A stretch of 60,071 nucleotides of DNA from Paraburkholderia piptadeniae (GCF_900007165.1 NZ_CYGY02000039.1:1-60071), one strand, 5' to 3'; shown: positions 16,273-25,145, numbered from the stretch's first letter. A program made the numbers and translations. The notes: a model not told the origin generated them from the letters alone.

Positions 16273-18522
16273 TTACTCGGGCAAGACAGCAAGACGATAG
16301 AAATTCTTCGTGTATTCATCCGGCTCGCCGAACCACTTCACGAAAAGCCCGCGATAGTCGCCCGATGCGTACATCTTGCTGAGCGCGCTGTCGACGAAAA
16401 GGCGCATGTCTTCGTCGTCGCGCGCGACGCCCAGCGAAACGGGCACAACGGTGAAGCGGCGCTGAAGGATCAACAGGCTATCCGACGCGGTGCTCCGCTT
16501 GACCGCATCCTGAAGAATCTGCCGCTCCGCGAAGAAGACATTGGTTTTGCGGTCGAGCACCTGCCGCACACCCTCTTCATAACTCGACACGTTGACGACG
16601 TGCGCTGTCAGCTTGAACTCGTTGATCCGGTCATTTAGCCATCGCTGCGTGGGCGAGTCCTTGATGGTCGAAAATGTCTGCGCATTGAGAATCTCCGCTG
16701 GCGATGCGCGCCATACCGGCCGGTTGGTCTGCGTGTCGCCGCTGAGTATGGCCTTGAGTCCGGGCGATGCGTCGGCGCGCATCAGCGCGCCAATACCGCC
16801 GGGATAGACGGGCACCGAATAGCTGATGAACTTGCGGCCCGTCAGTGTTTCAGCGTCGCCGCACAGCAGGTCGATCCGGCGTTCCTGCAGCGCGCGGTAG
16901 CGGTCGTCGGATGAGACCTGCGTCCAGTTGACGGTCAGCGCGGGAAGGCCCAGTCCGCCTTTGATCTGTTCCGCCACGCCCTGGCACAAGCCCGCGAGAT
17001 AACCCACGGCGCGGCCTTCGTTATCCCGGTACACGAACGGGCTGGCCACGTCGACATAGCCGATGTTGATCTTCCCCGATTGCTTGATCCGCGCGAGCGC
17101 GCCCGACGGGACGGCGCTCGCTCCGGCTGCGTGTGCGGGACGCGGCGCCGGCGCGCACAGCACCGCGAACGCGATGATGCTCGCGGCGGCGATTGCCGGC
17201 TTGCGCGCCTTCGCGCCCAGCAGCGAAAGCCGTGGCGCGATGAAGCCATAGATGACGTAGCCGATCGCCATGACCAACATGCCGCCCAGCACAGCGTCCT
17301 TACCGGACGCGTAGAGCGCGTAGACGGAGTACGCCATCGCGATGACGGCGACCACACCATTGCGTCTATAGACGGCAGGTTCCGTCCCCGCGTCGCGCAT
17401 CATGACGAAGAGGGCGGATAGCGACACGATATACGGCACCACGTTCGTCACGACGGCCAGATTGACGAGCGCCGCGAACTGTTCGGACAGGTTGGGCGAA
17501 ATCGTCGACAGCGCCATCAGCGACTGCACGATGCCCATGATGATCATGCCCGCGATCGGCGCGCCGTTGTGGCTGGCCTTGCTGAAGATCGGCGGGAACA
17601 TGTTGCTGTCGGCGGCGTCTTTCGCGGTCTGGGCGAGCGTGAACTGCCAGCCGAGCAGCGAGCCGACGCACGCCATCGCCGCGAGCGCCATCACGATCGA
17701 ACCGACCGCCGGGCTGAACATGTGCGCGAAAGCGAGACCGAACGGCCCCGTCGATTTCGCGAGGTCCGCATTGGGGACGATGCCCTGGATAGCCGTCGTC
17801 GAAAGAACGTAGATGATTGCAGCGCCCAGCGTCCCGAACATGCAGGCGAGCGGCACATCGCGCTTCGGATTCTCGACGGCCGACGAGTTCTGCACCGCCG
17901 ATTCCATGCCGAGAAATGCCCACAGCGTAAGCGAGATGCTGGAGCCCATGCCTTCTATGAGCCGCATTCCTTGCGGGTTCCAGGCAGCGGCAAAGGTGCT
18001 GGTGTGAAACCAGAACCATCCGGCAATCGACACGAATCCGACGGGCAGAATCACGCCCCAGACCGTGACGGAGCCGATGCGCCCCGTCAGCTTCGGACCG
18101 CCGAAGTTCGCGACCGTGGTGAGCCACAACAGCGCGATCACGCCGACGCACGTCGCGACGGGCGACGAGGTCAGCACGGGGAAGAAGGCAGCCAGATAGC
18201 CGAGCGCCGAACTCGCGACGGCGACGTTCGCAATCGCAAGCGACAGGAAGTAAAGGAAGAACACCTGAAAGTAGCCGGGCTTTCCGTAAGCGTCTTCAGC
18301 GTATGCCGCCATGCCGCCCGCGCGCTGGTTGAGAATGCCCGCCTGCGCGAAGCCATAAGCGATCGCCATCGAGCCCAATGCCGTCACCACCCACGACAGC
18401 AGTGAAATGGCGCCGACTTTCGCCATATTGGTGGGCAGCATGATGATGCCCGAGCCCATCATGTTTACGGTAACGATGAACGTCAGTTGCACGACGCTCA
18501 TCTTCTTCGGTTGAGCAGCCAT
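16273..18522 (-). CDS. potE: PotE-type putrescine/ornithine antiporter fused to a family 3 periplasmic binding domain
   Basis: A 749-residue two-part protein. Residues ~1-435 are an APC antiporter with twelve helices, very close to E. coli PotE (439 residues): MMGSGIIMLPT in helix 1, TVANFGG, TLWAFLGMESA and LLGWQFTLAQ. Counted from ATG 18522, W201, E207, W292 and Y425 fall at the positions I recall as substrate residues of E. coli PotE. Residues ~438-465 look like a signal peptide (KARK, a hydrophobic run, then PAPRPAHA/A). Residues ~473-742 are a GltI-like solute-binding domain (GYVDVASPFVYRD, IDLLCGDAETLTGRKFISYS, ending LFVKWFGEP). A thirteenth helix after a C-in antiporter would put that domain in the periplasm. 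ATG 18522 has AAGGAG 8 nt upstream. It lies 32 bp after speF. Confidence 0.9.
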   Translation of the reverse strand: MAAQPKKMSVVQLTFIVTVNMMGSGIIMLPTNMAKVGAISLLSWVVTALGSMAIAYGFAQAGILNQRAGGMAAYAEDAYGKPGYFQVFFLYFLSLAIANVAVASSALGYLAAFFPVLTSSPVATCVGVIALLWLTTVANFGGPKLTGRIGSVTVWGVILPVGFVSIAGWFWFHTSTFAAAWNPQGMRLIEGMGSSISLTLWAFLGMESAVQNSSAVENPKRDVPLACMFGTLGAAIIYVLSTTAIQGIVPNADLAKSTGPFGLAFAHMFSPAVGSIVMALAAMACVGSLLGWQFTLAQTAKDAADSNMFPPIFSKASHNGAPIAGMIIMGIVQSLMALSTISPNLSEQFAALVNLAVVTNVVPYIVSLSALFVMMRDAGTEPAVYRRNGVVAVIAMAYSVYALYASGKDAVLGGMLVMAIGYVIYGFIAPRLSLLGAKARKPAIAAASIIAFAVLCAPAPRPAHAAGASAVPSGALARIKQSGKINIGYVDVASPFVYRDNEGRAVGYLAGLCQGVAEQIKGGLGLPALTVNWTQVSSDDRYRALQERRIDLLCGDAETLTGRKFISYSVPVYPGGIGALMRADASPGLKAILSGDTQTNRPVWRASPAEILNAQTFSTIKDSPTQRWLNDRINEFKLTAHVVNVSSYEEGVRQVLDRKTNVFFAERQILQDAVKRSTASDSLLILQRRFTVVPVSLGVARDDEDMRLFVDSALSKMYASGDYRGLFVKWFGEPDEYTKNFYRLAVLPE

Positions 18523-18554
18523 GGCGCACACTCCTTAGTGGCTTTCCTTGTCGG

Positions 18555-20918
18555 TTATTCACTGACCACGTAGGTATAAAAGCGGATGCGACCGTCTTCG
18601 CGTTCCTGGAACACGCCCTGAACTTCATAATTGAAGCCCGGAAATCGATTGAAGGATTCCTGGAACGCCATGAAGTAATCCAGCATCGGTTGGGCACGGT
18701 CATCCCAACGCTCGCCGGGGAGCACGACACCGATTCCTGGCGGATAGATGAGCGCCAGAGTCGCGGAGACGCGGTTTTTGACACGGTCGAGCGGCACATA
18801 CTCGACCCGGTTTGCGACGAGCGCCTCATACGCTTCTTCCGGCGACATCGCGAGTTCCGGAAAGCTCGACGCGCGGAAACACAGCCGCTGCAGATTCTTG
18901 ACGTTCGCCTCGCGATAGAAGTTGTGCATTTCGTTGCACACGCGCCGCAGCGTGTAGCCCTCGTAGCGTTCGCCATGCGCGGCGCACAGCGTAGGCAGCA
19001 CTTCAGCCAGCGAGGCATCGCGATCCCACAGGTTCTTGAACTTGACGAGCCGCGCTATCAGCGTATTGAGCTTGCTTTCGTCTTCTGCGGGCGTCATCAG
19101 AAAGAGGATGCTGTTCAGGTCGCACTTTTCGGGGACGATTCCTTCTTCACGCAGGTAGTTCGCCACGACCGTCGCGGGCACGCCGAAATTCAGGTACTCG
19201 CCTGTGCTCCGGTCGATTCCGGGCGTCAGCAGATTCAGCTTGTTCGGATCGGCCATCACATAGCCGTCGGCGTAGCCGGTATAGCCGTGCCAGGTCGCTT
19301 CCGGGCGGAATTCCCAGCACTGCTGCTCGCGCTTGATGACGTCGGTCGGAATGTCTTCCCACGCGATATTCGATGCGTCCGCCATGAAATTAGAATTGCG
19401 GATATCGACGACGTCGGGAACGAAAGGATCGAAGAACCACTGTTCCTGTGCTGTCTTGCCTGTCTCCTGATAGTGGCGGGCGAACTGGCGGAATTTTTTG
19501 CGCGCCTCGATGCCAAGCTCGATACAGCTGTCCCACAGCACTTCGCCCGCTTTTCCTTCATGCACTTTTGCGTTGACGTCGAGCGACGCGAACAGCGGAT
19601 AGAAAGGCGATGTGCTTGTGTGAATGAGGAACGACTCGTTGAAGCGCTTGTGCTCGATGTAACGCTGTTGTCCCCGGATGTGGTCGTCTCGCTTGTGAAT
19701 CTGCGACGCCTGCGAAAAGCCGGCCCCCTGCTTATGAACGGATTGGGTCGAAAAGAGGCCGGGCATTTCCGGTGTCAGATCTTTCAGGCGCATCGGGCTG
19801 TGATCGTCGAACAGCGGATGGAATGCGTTGTAGCCGATCCACGCCTCATCCCACAGCACGTAGTCGCATAGATGGCCGATCTTCTCAAGGACTTTGCGGA
19901 CGTTGTAGATCGTCCCGTCGTAAGTTGCGAGCTGAATGCATGCGAGCCGGAACGGGCGTTCCGCGTGGCTGCGTTCCGGGTCCTTGACCAGCGGGCTGTT
20001 ACGGATCTGCTCGCGCAGATAGTCTTCGTTCCAGGCTTGCCAGTCGACCGCGCCGATCATCCCGAATGCGTTGCGCGAAGTCGGCAGGAAGATGGGAATC
20101 GCGCCGGCCTGAACGAGAGCCCCCTGATGCAGTGACTTGTGATTGTTGCGGTCGAACAGAACGAGATCGCCGCGTTTGAGAACGGCGCCCGTCACGATCT
20201 TGTTGGATGTGCTGGTTCCATTCAGAACGAAGTACGTCTGATCCGCGCCGAAGACTTCGGCGGCGTGACGTTGCGCTTCCGCAGCCGCGCCTTCGTGTAT
20301 CAGCAGATCGCCGAGATCGACATCGGCATTGCACAGATCATTGCGAAAGATGCTTTCGCCGAAATGCTTAAAGAACAACTGTCCAGCCGGCGACTTCCGA
20401 TAGAACTGCCCGCCCTGATGCCCCGGACAGTCGAATGCGATATTGGCCTCGGCATCGTACGCGACGAGTCCGCCGAAGAACGGCGGCAACAGGCTCAAGC
20501 CGTATTTGACGAGGCTCGCCATGACCTGCTTGGCGTAGAAGGCGGGCGTTTGCTGTCCGAGATAGATATAGCCGTCGACTTCGCCGAGTCCCGCTGTCAC
20601 CGCGAGATCCGACAGATGGTGCGAGTTTGCGAGTGCCCAGAGCGGCGTCCGGAAGCCTAGCGAGCGCACCGCAGCGGCGAGTTTCCGCGCCGCTTCCAGG
20701 CGGGCGCCGTCGATCAGGACGATGTAGGCGCCGACGTCGGCGTCTTCATTGACGTCACGTGTGAAGCTATCCGTCACTTCGACGCGGAAGTGCTCCGTCG
20801 TGATCTGCTCCAGTAGCTCGCTCGTTTGCGCGTCATTTCGGTCCACGATCGCGACTACCTTCAGAAACTTGTGAAAGGGAATCGGGATGGTGGGCGCCTT
20901 CAAAAGGCGAGGGACCAT
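18555..20918 (-). CDS. speF: Inducible ornithine decarboxylase (SpeF/SpeC type)
   Basis: A 787-residue PLP decarboxylase, ornithine to putrescine. Wing domain ~1-125, PLP domain ~150-600, then the C-terminal domain. The Schiff-base lysine is K396 in STQSVHKQGAGFSQASQIHK; VLWDEAWIGY carries the PLP aspartate. The stretches HTSTSPFYPLFASLDVNAK and GIVPEKCDLNSILFLMTPAE are those of E. coli SpeF/SpeC rather than AdiA or LdcI. It is longer than E. coli SpeF, with an insert around GKTAQEQWFFDPFVPDVVD. The ATG at 20918 follows AAGGAG; a GTG at 20924 overlaps that site. It heads the leftward operon with the PotE fusion, so it forms an acid-consuming decarboxylation/antiport pair. A hairpin sits in its leader. 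Confidence 0.87.
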   Translation of the reverse strand: MVPRLLKAPTIPIPFHKFLKVVAIVDRNDAQTSELLEQITTEHFRVEVTDSFTRDVNEDADVGAYIVLIDGARLEAARKLAAAVRSLGFRTPLWALANSHHLSDLAVTAGLGEVDGYIYLGQQTPAFYAKQVMASLVKYGLSLLPPFFGGLVAYDAEANIAFDCPGHQGGQFYRKSPAGQLFFKHFGESIFRNDLCNADVDLGDLLIHEGAAAEAQRHAAEVFGADQTYFVLNGTSTSNKIVTGAVLKRGDLVLFDRNNHKSLHQGALVQAGAIPIFLPTSRNAFGMIGAVDWQAWNEDYLREQIRNSPLVKDPERSHAERPFRLACIQLATYDGTIYNVRKVLEKIGHLCDYVLWDEAWIGYNAFHPLFDDHSPMRLKDLTPEMPGLFSTQSVHKQGAGFSQASQIHKRDDHIRGQQRYIEHKRFNESFLIHTSTSPFYPLFASLDVNAKVHEGKAGEVLWDSCIELGIEARKKFRQFARHYQETGKTAQEQWFFDPFVPDVVDIRNSNFMADASNIAWEDIPTDVIKREQQCWEFRPEATWHGYTGYADGYVMADPNKLNLLTPGIDRSTGEYLNFGVPATVVANYLREEGIVPEKCDLNSILFLMTPAEDESKLNTLIARLVKFKNLWDRDASLAEVLPTLCAAHGERYEGYTLRRVCNEMHNFYREANVKNLQRLCFRASSFPELAMSPEEAYEALVANRVEYVPLDRVKNRVSATLALIYPPGIGVVLPGERWDDRAQPMLDYFMAFQESFNRFPGFNYEVQGVFQEREDGRIRFYTYVVSE

Positions 20919-20969
20919 GGTCACTCCTTCTTCAACCGGCTTCGCGAATCAGCTTGATTTGACGCCGAT

Positions 20970-20997
20970 GCGCCGGACGTCAGCGGACGTCCGGCGC
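20970..20997 (-). promoter_or_regulatory. Perfect 12-bp hairpin in the speF leader
   Basis: GCGCCGGACGTC (20970-20981) and its exact inverse GACGTCCGGCGC (20986-20997) flank an AGCG loop, 52 bp upstream of the speF ATG. On the minus strand it is not followed by a T tract, so it is more likely an attenuation, stability or protein-binding element than a terminator. Confidence 0.6.
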
Positions 20998-21318
20998 AGG
21001 AATATGTACCGTCAACTTTCGGCAATGCGACTGTTCATTCAGATCGACAAGTAACAGGAAGGCAGAACGCACAACCGGGGACTACCGTGGTTTCCGGATG
21101 TCAGTGGTCATCTGGCAGAAGGCGGCGTGGCGATACCTTTCTGCGGGTCTCTCCCGGCTGTTACTGGAGCCCGAAAGCGGGCTGCCAGAGGTGCATCGAT
21201 ATAGTCGTCGTAGGTGCTAGGTATATAGTTGGCGAGCTTGTCGCTTATTGCAAATTTTTTTGTTTACGCGAGAACCTGGCATAGCGAATCAAGCAGATCC
21301 CATTCGTATTTGCATTGG

Positions 21319-21340
21319 TTGAGTATCGCTGCTTCATCAA
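21319..21340. promoter_or_regulatory. TTGAG-N12-ATCAA motif, copy 1
   Basis: Half-sites TTGAG and ATCAA are separated by exactly 12 nt. The same arrangement recurs at 21449-21470. The spacing is wrong for an FNR/Anr box (TTGAT-N4-ATCAA). Confidence 0.25.
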
Positions 21341-21397
21341 GTATCGATGTCTGGTCATTCATTTTTTAGAAAATATCTCGCGTATATTTTCAATTAC

Positions 21398-21414
21398 TGT
21401 CGTGCAATTCGACA
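21398..21414. promoter_or_regulatory. TGTCG-N7-CGACA palindrome
   Basis: A perfect 5-bp inverted repeat with a 7-nt AT-rich centre, 394 bp upstream of arcA. TGTCG half-sites are part of ArgR-type operators of pseudomonads, so it could be an arginine-responsive site; this is a suggestion only. Confidence 0.3.
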
Positions 21415-21448
21415 CTCGCAATAGCTGATATACGGATCACGTAGAATC

Positions 21449-21470
21449 TTGAACAATGTGGTTTTATCAA
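21449..21470. promoter_or_regulatory. TTGAA-N12-ATCAA motif, copy 2
   Basis: Second copy of the half-site arrangement seen at 21319-21340, 130 bp downstream. Same spacing, different centre. Confidence 0.25.
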
Positions 21471-21807
21471 CCAGAATGATCTGCAGATGACGTGCCGGTT
21501 TTTTCCGTAGGAACTGTAAGAACAACTAGACAGAGCATCTCCGAGGCGCGCTTTCGCTTTCGTTCATTGCCTGATATGAGTCCGCGCGTGCCGAGATGAA
21601 GCCGCATAAATAAAATTCTGGCCGCACGTCACTTCACGCGTGTTGCAAAGCGGCAGATCGAAGCCGCATGGCTCCATCGCCGGTGTGATGACTTTCTGTC
21701 AATGAACACGCGCAAACAGTCTTTCGCCTGAAGGCAGTAAGTCGATAAGCGGGCTTCCGTTGCAATCGGCAAGCCGAGACGCTCTGATTCGCATATAGGA
21801 GACAGTG

Positions 21808-23061
21808 ATGAATACAGAGGTCACCAGGCTCGGAGCCTACTCCGAGGTTGGCAAGCTGCGTATGGTCATGGTTTCTGCGCCCGGACTGGCTCATCAACGC
21901 TTGACGCCAAGCAATTGCGACGAGCTGTTGTTCGACGATGTCATCTGGGTGAGCCAGGCCAAGCGGGATCACTTCGACTTTGTAACGAAGATGCGCGAGC
22001 GCGGGGTAGAAGTTCTCGACGTGCACAACCTCCTGACGCAGACGCTGGACAATCCCGAAGCGCGTAAATGGATACTCGACCGAAGGATTTCCGACGATAG
22101 CGTTGGCGTAGGGCTAAGCAACGAAGTGCGCGCGTGGATGAACGAACTGGAGTCGCGCAAGCTTGCCGAATTTCTGATTGGCGGCGTCTCGCTCGACGAC
22201 ATTCCCGGCAGCGATGCGCCCGTCGTCAAGCTCTTTCGTGAATATCTGGATTACTCCAGCTTCCTGCTTGCACCGTTGCCGAACATGGTCTTTACGCGCG
22301 ACACGACTTGCTGGATCTATGGCGGCGTGACGCTCAATCCGATGTATTGGCCTGCGAGACGGCAAGAGACGCTGCTCGAAGCCGCGATCTACCGGTTTCA
22401 CCCGACGTTCGCCAACGCCAGCTTCGAGACCTGGTACGGCGATCCCGACAAGGACCACGGCGCATCGACGCTGGAAGGCGGCGACGTGATGCCGGTCGGC
22501 AAAGGCACCGTGTTGATCGGCATGGGCGAACGCACATCGCGGCAGGCAATCGGTCAGGTCGCGCGGGCGCTGTTCGAGAAAGGCGCGGCTGAACAGGTGC
22601 TGGTCGCGGGCATGCCGAAGTCGCGCGCAGCCATGCACCTCGACACGGTGTTCAGTTTCTGCGACCGCGATCTCGTGACGATATTCCCGGAAGTGGTCGG
22701 AAAGATCATCACGTTCACGATCAGGCCCGACGACAAGAGTTCCTATGGCATGAGCATCCAGCGCGAAGACAAGCCCTTCGTCAAGGCGGTGGGCGATGCG
22801 TTGGGACTGAAGGAACTGCGCGTGGTCGAAACGGGCGGGAACCAGTTCGCGGCGGAACGCGAGCAATGGGACGACGGCAACAACATGGTGTGCATCGAGC
22901 CCGGCGTCGTCGTTGGCTATGACCGCAATACGTTCACGAACACGCTGCTGCGCAAGGCGGGCATCGAAGTGATCACGATCGCGGCCAGCGAGCTTGGGCG
23001 CGGCCGCGGCGGCGGGCATTGCATGACGTGCCCGATTGCGCGCGATCCCGTTGATTACTGA
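21808..23061 (+). CDS. arcA: Arginine deiminase
   Basis: A 417-residue guanidino-modifying enzyme, arginine to citrulline plus ammonia; first step of the ADI pathway in the cytoplasm. Recognisable segments are YSEVGKLRMVMVSAPG at the N-terminus, NMVFTRDTTCWIYGGVTLNPM, LEGGDVMPVGKGTVLIGMGE, HLDTVFSFCD and the C-terminal GRGGGHCMTCP with the nucleophilic cysteine. Length fits the family. ATG 21808 has AGGAGA upstream; the GTG directly before it is in frame but too close. It leads arcA-arcB-arcC, transcribed away from the decarboxylase operon. Confidence 0.95.
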   Translation: MNTEVTRLGAYSEVGKLRMVMVSAPGLAHQRLTPSNCDELLFDDVIWVSQAKRDHFDFVTKMRERGVEVLDVHNLLTQTLDNPEARKWILDRRISDDSVGVGLSNEVRAWMNELESRKLAEFLIGGVSLDDIPGSDAPVVKLFREYLDYSSFLLAPLPNMVFTRDTTCWIYGGVTLNPMYWPARRQETLLEAAIYRFHPTFANASFETWYGDPDKDHGASTLEGGDVMPVGKGTVLIGMGERTSRQAIGQVARALFEKGAAEQVLVAGMPKSRAAMHLDTVFSFCDRDLVTIFPEVVGKIITFTIRPDDKSSYGMSIQREDKPFVKAVGDALGLKELRVVETGGNQFAAEREQWDDGNNMVCIEPGVVVGYDRNTFTNTLLRKAGIEVITIAASELGRGRGGGHCMTCPIARDPVDY

Positions 23062-23114
23062 GGCGTTTGCCCGAGTCGAGCCAACGCTCAGCCACCCGTC
23101 GATGGAGACAACTC

Positions 23115-24125
23115 ATGGCTTTCAATTTGCGAAACCGCAGTCTTCTCAGCCTCATGCATCACAGCGGCCGCGAGCTGCGCTATCTGCTCGATCTGTCGCG
23201 CGATCTCAAGCGCGCCAAATACGCAGGCACCGAGCAACAGCATTTGCAGCGCAAGAACATTGCATTGATCTTCGAAAAGACATCCACTCGAACGCGCTGT
23301 GCATTCGAAGTCGCCGCGCACGATCAGGGCGCGCACGTCACGTATATCGATCCGACATCGTCACAAATCGGACACAAGGAGAGCATGAAGGATACGGCGC
23401 GTGTGCTTGGCCGCATGTTCGACGCAATCGAGTACCGGGGATTCAGTCAGGAAATCGTCGAGGAACTGGCGCGCTACGCATCCGTGCCGGTCTTCAACGG
23501 ATTGACGGACGAATATCATCCGACGCAGATGCTCGCCGACGTGCTGACGATGCGCGAATACTCCGACAAGCCGCTGCACGACATCAGCTATGCGTATCTC
23601 GGCGATGCGCGCAACAACATGGGCAACTCACTATTGCTGATCGGCGCCAAGCTCGGCATGGACGTGCGCGTTGCAGCGCCGAAATCTCTATGGCCGCATG
23701 AGTCGCACGTTGCTGCATGCCAGCAATTCGCAAAGGAAAGCGGCGCGCGCGTCACGCTTACCGAAGATCCGAGAGAAGCAGTGAAAATGGTCGATTTCAT
23801 TCACACCGACGTGTGGGTGTCGATGGGCGAGCCGGTCGAAGCCTGGGACGAAAGGATCAAGGCGTTGTTGCCGTATCAGGTGAACCGCGCGCTGATCGAG
23901 TCGACCGGCAACCCGCGAACCCGCTTCATGCACTGTCTGCCAGCCTTTCACAACTGCGAGACCAAGGTCGGCCAGCAGATTGCGGAGCGTTATCCAGACC
24001 TGGCGAACGGGATCGAAGTGACGGACGACGTGTTCGAGTCGGATTACAACATCGCATTCGAGCAGGCAGAGAACCGGATGCATACGATCAAGGCCATCCT
24101 CGTCTCGACTCTGGCCGATATCTGA
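23115..24125 (+). CDS. arcB: Catabolic ornithine carbamoyltransferase
   Basis: A 336-residue transferase that splits citrulline phosphorolytically to ornithine and carbamoyl phosphate in the ADI pathway. The carbamoyl-phosphate motif is EKTSTRTRCAFEV (~55-67), with HPTQMLADVLTM and the ornithine loop MHCLPAFHN near the C-terminus. The start MAFNLRNRSLLSL is typical of ArcB; an in-frame extension to 23067 has no ribosome binding site and is discarded. It begins 53 bp after arcA. The context with arcA and arcC marks it as the catabolic rather than the biosynthetic enzyme. Confidence 0.94.
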   Translation: MAFNLRNRSLLSLMHHSGRELRYLLDLSRDLKRAKYAGTEQQHLQRKNIALIFEKTSTRTRCAFEVAAHDQGAHVTYIDPTSSQIGHKESMKDTARVLGRMFDAIEYRGFSQEIVEELARYASVPVFNGLTDEYHPTQMLADVLTMREYSDKPLHDISYAYLGDARNNMGNSLLLIGAKLGMDVRVAAPKSLWPHESHVAACQQFAKESGARVTLTEDPREAVKMVDFIHTDVWVSMGEPVEAWDERIKALLPYQVNRALIESTGNPRTRFMHCLPAFHNCETKVGQQIAERYPDLANGIEVTDDVFESDYNIAFEQAENRMHTIKAILVSTLADI

Positions 24126-24206
24126 CCGTATCGGTTTCGCCCCATGTTCGTCGCCGTGCGGTGCACGCGTGCCGCACGGCCAGGCATTCCGCAGGAGGAT
24201 CGCATT

Positions 24207-25145
24207 ATGCGCCTCGTCATCGCACTGGGCGGCAATGCGCTGTTGCAGCGCGGCCAGCCCATGACGGAGAGCCAGCAGCGCGAGAACGTCAAGATTGCCG
24301 CCACGCAGATCGCCAGTGTGGCGAAGGGCAATGAACTCGTGATCGCGCATGGCAATGGTCCGCAGGTCGGCTTGCTTGCGCTGCAAAGCGCGGCCTACAA
24401 GGACGTATCGCCGTACCCGCTCGATGTGCTCGGTGCGCAGACGGAAGGGATGATCGGCTATCTGATCGAACAGGAACTGGGCAATCTGCTGCCGTTCGAA
24501 GTCCCGTTTGCGACGATCCTGACGCAAGTCGAAGTGGATCTCGCGGACCCGGCGTTCCAGCATCCGACCAAGCCCATCGGTCCCGTGTATTCGAAGGAAG
24601 AGGCGCAGAAGCTGGCGGAAGAAAAAGGCTGGAGCATTGCGGAGGATGGAGACAAGTATCGCCGCGTGGTCGCGAGTCCGCGGCCGCAGCGCATCTTCGA
24701 AATCCGTCCGGTGAAATGGCTGCTGGAGAAGGGCACCATCGTCATCTGCGCGGGCGGCGGCGGCATCCCGACGTGCTACGACGAAAACCGCAAGCTGCGC
24801 GGCGTGGAAGCCGTGATCGACAAGGATCTGTGCTCCGCGTTGCTCGCACAGGAACTCGAGGCGGACGTCCTCATCATCGCGACCGATGTCAACGCTGCCT
24901 ACGTCGATTGGGGCAAGCCGACGCAAAAAGGCATTGGCCAGGCGCATCCGGATGAACTCGAGAAGCTGGGCTTTGCGTCGGGGTCGATGGGGCCCAAAGT
25001 CCAGGCCGCCATCGAGTTCGCACGCAAGACGGGCAAAGATGCCGTGATCGGCGCGCTTCGCGATATCGTCGCGATCACGCAAGGCACGGCGGGTACGCGG
25101 ATCAGCGTGCGCAAGCCCGGGATCGAGTTCTACCCGCTCGCGTAA
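24207..25145 (+). CDS. arcC: Carbamate kinase
   Basis: A 312-residue amino-acid-kinase-fold enzyme that transfers phosphate from carbamoyl phosphate to ADP, the ATP-yielding step of the ADI pathway. Family segments visible are RLVIALGGNALLQRG at the start, VIAHGNGPQVGLLALQ, ICAGGGGIPT, VEAVIDKDLCSALLA and a C-terminal MGPKVQAAIEFAR with TAGTRIS. GGAGGAT precedes the ATG by 7-8 nt. It is the last gene of the arc operon; no arcD follows, which is unusual since most arc operons carry the arginine/ornithine exchanger. It is convergent with the araC-type gene 49 bp on. Confidence 0.95.
   Translation: MRLVIALGGNALLQRGQPMTESQQRENVKIAATQIASVAKGNELVIAHGNGPQVGLLALQSAAYKDVSPYPLDVLGAQTEGMIGYLIEQELGNLLPFEVPFATILTQVEVDLADPAFQHPTKPIGPVYSKEEAQKLAEEKGWSIAEDGDKYRRVVASPRPQRIFEIRPVKWLLEKGTIVICAGGGGIPTCYDENRKLRGVEAVIDKDLCSALLAQELEADVLIIATDVNAAYVDWGKPTQKGIGQAHPDELEKLGFASGSMGPKVQAAIEFARKTGKDAVIGALRDIVAITQGTAGTRISVRKPGIEFYPLA

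Larger units (their letters stand above)
20919..21807. other. Divergent control region between speF and arcA
   Basis: 889 bases without a convincing gene, AT-rich between about 21190 and 21480. It contains a perfect hairpin in the speF leader (20970-20997), a palindrome AATCA-GCT-TGATT (20947-20959), a second hairpin (CTGG, AGCCCG, AAAG loop, CGGGCT; ~21164-21188), two TTGAN-N12-ATCAA motifs and a TGTCG-N7-CGACA palindrome. Only very short ORFs occur (e.g. MTTDIRKPR on the minus strand), none with a ribosome binding site, so I do not call a speF leader peptide. Confidence 0.6.

Noticed and set aside
20919..21120. An ornithine-sensing leader peptide (speFL-like) before speF
   Set aside because: Only 8-9 codon frames occur (MTTDIRKPR, MNSRIAES), without ribosome binding sites or the expected C-terminal stalling sequence.
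21319..21470. FNR/Anr boxes for anaerobic control of arcA
   Set aside because: The half-sites are 12 nt apart instead of the 4 nt of TTGAT-N4-ATCAA, so the standard box is absent.
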